Shown here piece after piece: positions 1 to 5,262 of a stretch of DNA of 5,262 nt. The DNA lies in assembly GCA_049317645.1 (NCBI GenBank), contig JBMOHV010000089.1:1-5262 (forward strand), in the 5' to 3' direction. The position numbers and the translations under genes are program-made. Under the pieces are notes generated by a model. It was given only the letters and a program-made list of their open reading frames with translations. It was not told where the DNA came from and searched no databases. The stretch comes from SYHX01 sp049317645. GTDB taxonomy: Bacteria; Bacteroidota; Bacteroidia; UBA7662. How positions within the stretch are numbered: position 1 is the stretch's first letter; every line of letters begins with the position of its first letter.

Positions 1-75
1 GGCCCGTTCGTCTAGGGGTTAGGACATCAGATTTTCATTCTGGTAACAGGGGTTCGATTCCCCTACGGGCTACCA
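1..75 (+). tRNA. tRNA-Glu (anticodon UUC)
   Basis: A complete cloverleaf can be folded by eye. The acceptor stem pairs 1-7 with 65-71 (one G-U pair at the end). The D stem pairs 10-13 with 22-25. The anticodon stem pairs 27-31 with 39-43 around a seven-base loop holding TTC at 34-36. The T stem pairs 48-52 with 60-64 around the loop TTCGATT. Base A72 is the discriminator and CCA at 73-75 is encoded in the DNA. UUC reads both glutamate codons GAA and GAG. The gene begins at the first base of the window, so its promoter, and any tRNA genes before it in the same transcript, lie outside. A terminator follows 10 bases after the CCA end. Confidence 0.97.
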
Positions 76-85
76 AACAAGTCAC

Positions 86-109
86 AAGGCTCCGCGTGAG
101 CCTTTTTTT
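86..109 (+). terminator. Rho-independent terminator after tRNA-Glu
   Basis: A perfect 7-bp stem (AAGGCTC at 86-92 with GAGCCTT at 98-104) encloses the five-base loop CGCGT and runs straight into a T tract at 103-109. This is the classical intrinsic terminator form and its position, just after the tRNA, fits ending the tRNA transcript. It stops only 19 bases before the gap start codon, so it also lies in what would be the gap leader if transcription reads through. Confidence 0.88.
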
Positions 110-128
110 GACCCTCAACCCTGATTTT

Positions 129-1115
129 ATGAAAAGAATCGCCATCAACGGGTTTGGCCGCATTGGCCGCCTAAGCTTCAAGTACCTTCTCCAAAATCCT
201 CAATTGGAAGTGGTCGCCATCAACGACCTGACCGATCCAGAGACCCTTGCTCACTTGCTCAAATACGACTCGGTCCACGGCCGGTTTGGAGGTGAAGTCC
301 GCATTGAAGGCGATGCCCTGATGGTTAACGGTCGCCGGATCCGTATTTGTGCCGAAAAAGACCCAGCCAAGCTCCCTTGGAAAGAAGAGCGCGTGGATGT
401 GGTCATTGAATCAACGGGACGCTTTACCGACGAAGAAAAGGCCGGACTCCACCTCCAAGCCGGGGCGTCCAAGGTGATTATATCAGCCCCCGCCACCGGC
501 GAGATGAAGACCGTGGTGCTTGGTGTTAACGATCAAAGCCTGAATGGTACCGAACGCATTTTGTCCAATGCATCCTGCACGACCAATTGTTTGGCGCCCA
601 TGGTCAAGGTTTTGGACGATGCTTGGGGGGTCGAAAGCGGTTTCATGACCACCATTCACGCCTACACCGCCGACCAAAATCTGCAGGACGCTCCCCACAA
701 AGATCTACGCCGGGCCAGAGCAGCGGCCTGTAGCATCGTTCCTACGTCGACAGGTGCTGCCAAGGCGGTTGGCTTGGTCCTTCCTCATTTGAAAGGCAAA
801 CTCAACGGGAATGCCATGCGCGTTCCGGTACCGGATGGTTCGGTCACCGATTTCACGGCCATTTTGAAGAAAACAGCGACCGTTGAAGAGATTAACCAGG
901 CCTTTGCCGCCGCCGCTGCTGGCTCAATGAAAGGAATCTTGGAATACCAATTGGACCCCATCGTTTCGGTTGATATCATTGGGAATACCCATTCTTGCAT
1001 TTTTGATGCAGCCCTCACCATGGTCATTGGTCAGACGGTCAAGGTGGTCGGATGGTACGATAACGAGGCAGGCTATTCCTCTAGGATTGCAGATTTGGCC
1101 GCAAGGGTGGCCTAA
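129..1115 (+). CDS. gap: Glyceraldehyde-3-phosphate dehydrogenase, phosphorylating (type I)
   Basis: This 328-residue cytoplasmic enzyme oxidises glyceraldehyde-3-phosphate with inorganic phosphate to 1,3-bisphosphoglycerate, reducing NAD+. It works in glycolysis and, in reverse, in gluconeogenesis. The N-terminal Rossmann motif (INGFGRIGR, residues 6-14) and the signature SNASCTTNC (146-154) are intact. Cys150 is the catalytic thiol and His177 its partner. The C-terminal end WYDNEAGYSSR is typical of the family and the length is normal. Asp33 after the second beta strand, together with Pro189 (Ala188-Pro189), favours NAD+ over NADP+. That is inferred from known specificity positions. The ATG at 129 is chosen because it starts directly at the conserved MKRIAINGFGRIG. 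A GTG at 96 in the same frame would add 11 unrelated residues and lies inside the terminator loop. No Shine-Dalgarno sequence is visible. pgk follows after 26 bases, so an operon is likely. Confidence 0.97.
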   Translation: MKRIAINGFGRIGRLSFKYLLQNPQLEVVAINDLTDPETLAHLLKYDSVHGRFGGEVRIEGDALMVNGRRIRICAEKDPAKLPWKEERVDVVIESTGRFTDEEKAGLHLQAGASKVIISAPATGEMKTVVLGVNDQSLNGTERILSNASCTTNCLAPMVKVLDDAWGVESGFMTTIHAYTADQNLQDAPHKDLRRARAAACSIVPTSTGAAKAVGLVLPHLKGKLNGNAMRVPVPDGSVTDFTAILKKTATVEEINQAFAAAAAGSMKGILEYQLDPIVSVDIIGNTHSCIFDAALTMVIGQTVKVVGWYDNEAGYSSRIADLAARVA

Positions 1116-1141
1116 GCCTTTTACGATTTGTCATTCATCGC

Positions 1142-2341
1142 ATGATCAAAACGCCGGATCTTTTGGAACTCGCTGGAGCGAGGGTCTTGATGAGGGTTGA
1201 TTTTAATGTCCCGTTGGATTCCAAAACTTTGCAACCGACGGATTTGACCCGAATGCGCGCGGCCCTTCCCACCTTGGAATACCTCCTGAACGCCGGAGCA
1301 TCGGTGGTTTTGTGTTCGCATTTGGGCAGACCCAAAGGGGGACCCGAAGATCGCTACTCGCTGAAGCATCTCTTGCCTTCGTTGGAGAATCTACTGGATC
1401 GCAAGGTTCGTTTTGTCAACGATTGCATCTCGGATGAAGCCTTTGAGGCCTCAGCGGATCTGCAACCGGGTTCGGTTTTGCTCTTGGAAAATGTTCGATT
1501 CTACCCCCAAGAAGAAGCGGGTGATGTGGAATTTGCCCAAAAATTAGCGCGTCATGGAAATTGTTATGTAAACGATGCCTTTGGAACGGCCCACCGCGAG
1601 CATGCCTCGACGGCTACGGTTGCCCGTTTTTTTGGGGATCAAGTGGCCGCAGGTTACTTGATGAAAGCTGAACTCAACCAGGCTGCCCGGGTTCTGGAAA
1701 ATCCACGCAGGCCGTTTACCGCCATCATGGGAGGAGCCAAGGTTTCAGACAAACTTCTTTTGATTGAAAATTTGCTGCCCAAGGTGGATCGTCTGTTGGT
1801 GGTGGGGGGCATGGCCTACACGTTTTGCAAAGCGATGGGAGGCGAGGTGGGCTCTTCCTTGTGCGAGGAGGATCGCTTGGAGACAGCGCGAAATTTGCTC
1901 GCCAAGGCGAAGGATTTGGGCGTTGAATTGTTTATCCCCGAAGATTCGGTGATCGCTGATGCTTTCGGGAACGATGCCCATCGTCAGATTGCCATGAACC
2001 ACGAAATACCCGCCGGTTGGATGGGTTTGGATTTGGGCCCCAAGGCCATTCAAACCATGGTTGCCCAAATTCAGGATGCCGCCACGATTTTGTGGAACGG
2101 ACCTGCCGGTGTTTTTGAGTTTTCAAATTTCGAATCGGGGACCCGAAGCATTGCAGTGGCGGTTGCCGAAGCCACCGATCGCGGGGCCTTTAGTTTGGTT
2201 GGGGGCGGTGATTCAGCAGCGGCCGTCCATCGGTTTGGTGTGCAGGACCGCGTTTCGTACGTTTCAACGGGAGGTGGAGCTCTTTTGGAATTGCTGGAAG
2301 GGAGCACCTTGCCCGGTGTTCAGGTTCTTGACCGCCCATAG
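1142..2341 (+). CDS. pgk: Phosphoglycerate kinase
   Basis: This 399-residue cytoplasmic enzyme moves the acyl phosphate of 1,3-bisphosphoglycerate to ADP, giving ATP and 3-phosphoglycerate. It is the step directly after the reaction of the upstream gap product. The N-terminal, substrate-binding half shows VDFNVP (19-24), Arg37, SHLGRP (59-64), ENVRF (116-120) and the AHREHAST segment (150-157). The C-terminal, nucleotide-binding half shows GGAKVSDK (197-204), WNGPAGVFE (318-326), GGGDSAAAV (354-362) and STGGGA (375-380). All are standard for the family, and the length matches the usual bacterial monomer, so the gene is intact. The start gives the expected short N-terminus before the first conserved strand. 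No ribosome-binding purine run precedes it. The 26-base gap from gap and 16-base gap to the next gene, with no terminator in either, suggest cotranscription. Confidence 0.97.
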   Translation: MIKTPDLLELAGARVLMRVDFNVPLDSKTLQPTDLTRMRAALPTLEYLLNAGASVVLCSHLGRPKGGPEDRYSLKHLLPSLENLLDRKVRFVNDCISDEAFEASADLQPGSVLLLENVRFYPQEEAGDVEFAQKLARHGNCYVNDAFGTAHREHASTATVARFFGDQVAAGYLMKAELNQAARVLENPRRPFTAIMGGAKVSDKLLLIENLLPKVDRLLVVGGMAYTFCKAMGGEVGSSLCEEDRLETARNLLAKAKDLGVELFIPEDSVIADAFGNDAHRQIAMNHEIPAGWMGLDLGPKAIQTMVAQIQDAATILWNGPAGVFEFSNFESGTRSIAVAVAEATDRGAFSLVGGGDSAAAVHRFGVQDRVSYVSTGGGALLELLEGSTLPGVQVLDRP

Positions 2342-2357
2342 GGCTTAAACAATCGCT

Positions 2358-3836
2358 ATGAAAAACATAAAAACCGGAATTCTAGGATTCTACCGGGGAA
2401 TTATGGGATGCTTGGTCACCTTGGTGACAGGTCTTTTGATCTTGAATCCCAATGGAACCAGGGCCCAAGCACCGCAACGGCCCCAGGCACCTCAAATCGC
2501 TCAAAATCAAGATAATGAGGCTAAATTAATCCGTCAGGTATTTGATTCGGCGCTGGTATCGGGTCGTTCTTATCCTATGTTACGGGACCTTTGCAAAAAA
2601 GCCGGTCACCGTCTCAGCGGCAGTGCCGGTGCGGCCAAAGCGGTTGAGCTGATGGCCGATTACCTCCGTGGTTTGGGTTTGGATTCTGTTTGGTTGCAAC
2701 CGGTGCAGGTTCCGCGTTGGGTTCGAGGTGAAGCCGAAAAGGGAAGCGTGCGTGTTGACGGCCTCGCCTCGGATTATCGATTGCGATTGTTGGCATTGGG
2801 GGGATCGGTAGGGACCGGCTCCCAGGGTGTTCATGGGGAGGTTTTGGAGTTTGGGAATTTAGAAGAATTGGAAAAGGCCGATTCATTGCAAGTGCGCGGG
2901 CGCATTGTTTTTTTGAACAAGCCTTTTGACCAGCGCCCGGTCAATAGCATGGCTGCCTACGGTGGTTGCATCGATATACGATTTGATGGGGCTCGGTTGG
3001 CCGCGTCCAAGGGCGCCATCGGGGTGATGATTCGTTCGTTAACCCATCGTTTGGACAGTTTTCCGCATACCGGGTCCATGCAATACGGGGATGCCAAGGT
3101 TCGCATCCCGGCCGTTGCTATCAGCACCGAGGATGCGGAATGGCTTTCCCAGACCTTGATTACCCAAAAACGCCAAGGAAAGCGCCCCCGGGTTTCCTTG
3201 TACACAAATTGTTACGAATTGCCAGACACCTTGTCCTACAATGTCATCGGGGATTGGCACGGGTCGCGGCGTCCCAGGGAGTGGATGGTGGTTGGTGGGC
3301 ACCTGGATTCCTGGGACGTGGGTGAAGGCGCTCACGACGATGGAGCCGGATGTGCCCATGCTGTGGAAGCGATTCGCCTCCTCAAAGCCGTGGGGTATCA
3401 ACCGGCCAGCAGCCTTCGGGTGGTTCTTTTTATGAACGAAGAAAACGGGGCCCGAGGAGCAAAGGTCTACGCGGATTGGTCTGCGTCGGTCGGTGAAAAG
3501 CAAAAGGTCGGCTTGGAATCGGACCGGGGTGGGTTCGCCCCAAGGGAATTTTCGAGCGAGTCTTCGTTGGAACGAATCAAGGCCTTGCAGCCCTGGCTTC
3601 GTTTCCTGGATCCTTACGGTGTGTACGCGATACGCAAAGGTGGAAGCGGGGTGGATGTTGGTTTTCTCCGTCCTCAGGGCACGGAGTTGTTTGGTTTGAT
3701 TCCGGAATCACAGCGATACTTTGACTACCACCATGCGGCGACCGACGTTTTTGAATCCGTGAATCGTCGCGAATTGGAATTGGGTTCCGCCTCCATGGCA
3801 GCCCTCTTGTATTTGTTGGACCAAGAATCGCGTTGA
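2358..3836 (+). CDS. Secreted M28-family zinc metallopeptidase, carboxypeptidase Q-like
   Basis: This 492-residue protein is probably an exported di-zinc exopeptidase that cleaves dipeptides or peptide ends. The N-terminus is a signal peptide: Lys2 and Lys5, a hydrophobic stretch at about 16-30, and likely cleavage after Ala36, leaving Gln37. No lipobox cysteine is seen. A short Gln/Pro-rich linker (37-51) follows. Residues 120-285 look like a protease-associated (PA) domain inserted in the peptidase fold. The M28 residues are all present: His315 and Asp317 (GGHLDSWD), Asp327 (HDDGAG), Glu361 as catalytic base and Glu362 as ligand (NEENGARG), Asp389 (ESDRGG) and His459 (DYHHAATD). As I recall the human carboxypeptidase Q ligands, their spacing matches. 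No T9SS-type C-terminal domain is seen, so a periplasmic location is more likely than the cell surface. The substrate is unknown. It lies 16 bases after pgk and has no Shine-Dalgarno sequence. Confidence 0.92.
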   Translation: MKNIKTGILGFYRGIMGCLVTLVTGLLILNPNGTRAQAPQRPQAPQIAQNQDNEAKLIRQVFDSALVSGRSYPMLRDLCKKAGHRLSGSAGAAKAVELMADYLRGLGLDSVWLQPVQVPRWVRGEAEKGSVRVDGLASDYRLRLLALGGSVGTGSQGVHGEVLEFGNLEELEKADSLQVRGRIVFLNKPFDQRPVNSMAAYGGCIDIRFDGARLAASKGAIGVMIRSLTHRLDSFPHTGSMQYGDAKVRIPAVAISTEDAEWLSQTLITQKRQGKRPRVSLYTNCYELPDTLSYNVIGDWHGSRRPREWMVVGGHLDSWDVGEGAHDDGAGCAHAVEAIRLLKAVGYQPASSLRVVLFMNEENGARGAKVYADWSASVGEKQKVGLESDRGGFAPREFSSESSLERIKALQPWLRFLDPYGVYAIRKGGSGVDVGFLRPQGTELFGLIPESQRYFDYHHAATDVFESVNRRELELGSASMAALLYLLDQESR

Positions 3837-3840
3837 TTCT
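3824..3840. other. Small inverted repeat across the peptidase stop codon, possible weak terminator
   Basis: AGAATC at 3824-3829 and GATTCT at 3835-3840 form a perfect 6-bp hairpin with loop GCGTT. It spans the peptidase stop codon (3834-3836) and sits just before the 8-base gap between two convergent genes. A terminator would be expected here. However, the stem is short and AT-rich, and no T tract follows directly in either direction; the nearest plus-strand T runs begin about ten bases on, near 3851. It may be a weak two-way terminator or chance. Confidence 0.25.
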
Positions 3841-3844
3841 AGGC

Positions 3845-5197
3845 TCATCCTTTCTTTAACAAGACCAAAATACGGCTAGGGGATTCTTTCTTGGCCGGAT
3901 TGCATTGGATGGACCAAGTTGCTAGGCTTTGAGTAGAAGCTGACATGTCCTGGTTATTATCAAGGTTACAACACTGAATGCTGACATTGGTGTCTCCCCA
4001 TTGATTCAGAATTTTTTGAATCCTGGGGTGCTCTTTTAATTCGTTGGGGCCCAGTCGAAGGGTGTCATGGCCGGGTATGTGAACCGTGAGGGTCACGACC
4101 AGGGAATCTGGGTTTTGTTCCAGTACCTTGGCCGAACCCCACGAAGTGGCGGTTTCAGCATACGACTCCAAAAGATCGGGGCTAAGCCTCTGCATCTCCT
4201 TGACCACCTCGCGCAGTCCTTGGCTACGCCCCCGCTGACCAATGTACAAAGCGTCCGGGGTGGTGACGACCAAGAGATTATCCACTTCCTGCGTGACCAG
4301 AACCTGCGGGCCGTAGTGCAGCAGCAAGTTGTTGTGGGATCGTATGGGGAGAAGTGATTGACCGGTGAGGGTATTGCCTTGGGAATCCATCTCCAATTCG
4401 GGGTACAGGGCATCAAAACTCCCTAGATCCGACCAACCGATGCTGCAGGGCACGACGCGTACACGGTCGCTTTTTTCGAGAACCGCATAATCGATGCTGA
4501 TATCCGTCATGCCCATCATTTCTTGGAGGCTGGGCAGGAAACAACCAGCGGGATCGGGGCCCTGGTTCAACGAGGAGGCCTCAAGAACGGCTTTGTGCAA
4601 GTCAGGGGACCAGTGCTTCAGTTCCTCCAAGTAAACCCCTGCTTTGAAACAAAAAATACCCGCGTTCCAATAATAACCCCCGGCATCCAGGTAGGCTTGG
4701 GCGGTTGTTTGGTCCGGTTTTTCTTTGAAAGCCGTTACGACATTTCCTTGGGCCTGAATGTACCCAAAGCCAGTTTCGGGATAGGCAGGCTCGATTCCAA
4801 AGGTCACCAAAAAGCCTTGTTCAGCCAGTTCCGATGCCTTTTCTACAGCTTGGCGATAGGCTTCACGGTCCCGAATCAAATGATCGGAGGGGGTGACAAG
4901 GACGATGCATTCGGGATCCAGGGTATGACAAGCCATCGCGATGGCGGGGGCCGTGTTACGGCCAACCGACTCCAGGATATACGTCGCCGGTCGAGGGCCC
5001 GCCTGCCGCTGGGCCAAAGCAAATTGAGTCGCGTTGGTCACGATGAGGTGTCCCGAACAGAATCCTTGGTGGCGTTCCAAGGTATCCTCAAAAAGGGATT
5101 TCCCCTGAACGAGGGGCAAATACTGCTTGGGCATACGGAGCCTCGACAAAGGCCACAAGCGCGTTCCGCTCCCACCCGATAGAAGTACATGTATCAT
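3845..5197 (-). CDS. manC: Mannose-1-phosphate guanylyltransferase (GDP-mannose pyrophosphorylase)
   Basis: This 450-residue cytoplasmic enzyme joins mannose-1-phosphate and GTP to give GDP-mannose and pyrophosphate. GDP-mannose is the donor for mannose, and the precursor of fucose and related sugars, in surface polysaccharides. The nucleotidyltransferase domain (about 1-270) is complete: GGSGTRLWPLSR (8-19), PKQ (23-25), ESVGRNTAPAIA (76-87), TPSDH (102-106), ETGFGYI (141-147), FKEKP (157-161), WNAG (177-180) and WSDLG (255-259). After the linking region, the C-terminal part (about 350-450) starts like the cupin domain of bifunctional ManC/AlgA (WGSAKVL, then LTVHIPGHDTLRL) but lacks the usual HHHRAEHW-type histidine motif. 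It is therefore probably guanylyltransferase only, without isomerase activity. The ATG at 5197 puts MIHVLLSGGSG in the expected place. It is convergent with the peptidase gene and has an AT-rich leader without a Shine-Dalgarno sequence. Confidence 0.93.
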   Translation of the reverse strand: MIHVLLSGGSGTRLWPLSRLRMPKQYLPLVQGKSLFEDTLERHQGFCSGHLIVTNATQFALAQRQAGPRPATYILESVGRNTAPAIAMACHTLDPECIVLVTPSDHLIRDREAYRQAVEKASELAEQGFLVTFGIEPAYPETGFGYIQAQGNVVTAFKEKPDQTTAQAYLDAGGYYWNAGIFCFKAGVYLEELKHWSPDLHKAVLEASSLNQGPDPAGCFLPSLQEMMGMTDISIDYAVLEKSDRVRVVPCSIGWSDLGSFDALYPELEMDSQGNTLTGQSLLPIRSHNNLLLHYGPQVLVTQEVDNLLVVTTPDALYIGQRGRSQGLREVVKEMQRLSPDLLESYAETATSWGSAKVLEQNPDSLVVTLTVHIPGHDTLRLGPNELKEHPRIQKILNQWGDTNVSIQCCNLDNNQDMSASTQSLATWSIQCNPAKKESPSRILVLLKKG

Positions 5198-5204
5198 ATT
5201 GAAT

Positions 5205-5247
5205 ATTTTATCGACATTTATGTATAATCATCAAAAAATTATTTCAA
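5205..5247 (-). promoter_or_regulatory. Candidate manC promoter region
   Basis: The 65 bases upstream of the manC start are far richer in A and T than the coding DNA. On the minus strand, TTGATG (5234-5229) and TAAAAT (5210-5205) are 18 bases apart, an acceptable sigma-70-like arrangement. TTGAAA (5247-5242) with TATACA (5226-5221) is an alternative with a short 15-base spacer. No clear match to the Bacteroidota consensus TAnnTTTG was found. The window ends at 5262, so more of the upstream region is unseen. The position makes a promoter likely; the exact boxes are uncertain. Confidence 0.35.
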
Positions 5248-5262
5248 AAAATAAACTTTTGT

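Noticed and set aside
96..128. In-frame GTG start giving gap an 11-residue N-terminal extension
   Set aside because: The GTG lies in the loop of the tRNA terminator, the extra residues do not resemble the family, and the ATG at 129 starts exactly at the conserved N-terminus.
129..1115. NADP-dependent (photosynthetic or GapB-type) glyceraldehyde-3-phosphate dehydrogenase
   Set aside because: Asp33-Leu34 and Pro189 match NAD-preferring enzymes, and no CP12-like tail or other plastid-type feature is present.
1745..2068. A 107-codon open frame on the minus strand inside pgk
   Set aside because: It is antisense to the conserved nucleotide-binding half of pgk and shows no protein-like motifs.
3039..3503. 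A 154-codon open frame on the minus strand opposite the peptidase gene
   Set aside because: It is antisense to the conserved M28 catalytic region and has no domain, start signal or context of its own.
4523..5182. A 219-codon open frame on the plus strand opposite manC
   Set aside because: It lies wholly antisense to a clearly conserved gene and its translation shows no recognisable domain. The frame is open because of the codon use of manC.
3845..5197. Calling manC a bifunctional guanylyltransferase/phosphomannose isomerase
   Set aside because: Only the N-terminal guanylyltransferase motifs are complete. The C-terminal region lacks the histidine motif expected for the isomerase domain.
1..5262. 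A mobile element integrated at the tRNA, a CRISPR array, a defence system or another new system
   Set aside because: No integrase, transposase, repeated copy of the tRNA 3' end, spaced repeats or unknown gene cluster was seen by eye. Every gene belongs to a well-known family.

Overview
This window reads as an ordinary stretch of a bacterial chromosome. It is densely coded, with a tRNA gene and four full-length, intact protein genes. The best guess for the host is a member of the Bacteroidota or a close relative. The support is indirect: none of the four start codons has a Shine-Dalgarno-like purine run at normal spacing, the secreted peptidase has a signal peptide ending in an Ala-Gln cleavage site, and the gap, pgk and manC products look like those of that group. 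This is inference, not a confirmed placement.

Layout. Bases 1-75 are a tRNA-Glu (anticodon UUC) with an encoded CCA end, followed by a textbook rho-independent terminator (86-109). Three plus-strand genes then run close together: gap (glyceraldehyde-3-phosphate dehydrogenase, 129-1115), pgk (phosphoglycerate kinase, 1142-2341) and a secreted M28-family metallopeptidase resembling carboxypeptidase Q (2358-3836). Spacers are 26 and 16 bases, so they probably form one transcription unit. A manC-type mannose-1-phosphate guanylyltransferase (3845-5197) faces them tail to tail on the minus strand, with only 8 bases between the stop codons. The last 65 bases are very AT-rich and probably hold the manC promoter. 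There is no gene-free stretch of 300 bases or more.

How the genes work together. gap and pgk catalyse consecutive steps of lower glycolysis and gluconeogenesis (glyceraldehyde-3-phosphate to 1,3-bisphosphoglycerate to 3-phosphoglycerate, with NADH and ATP made in the forward direction). The peptidase has no obvious metabolic link to them and may simply share their transcript. ManC would supply GDP-mannose for surface polysaccharide or glycosylation.

I found no mobile element, CRISPR array, phage gene or defence system, and nothing that amounts to a new biological system. The points most worth a second look are the very short space between the tRNA terminator and gap, which leaves no room for an ordinary promoter, and the C-terminal domain of ManC, which looks like a cupin (phosphomannose isomerase-type) domain that has lost its histidine motif.
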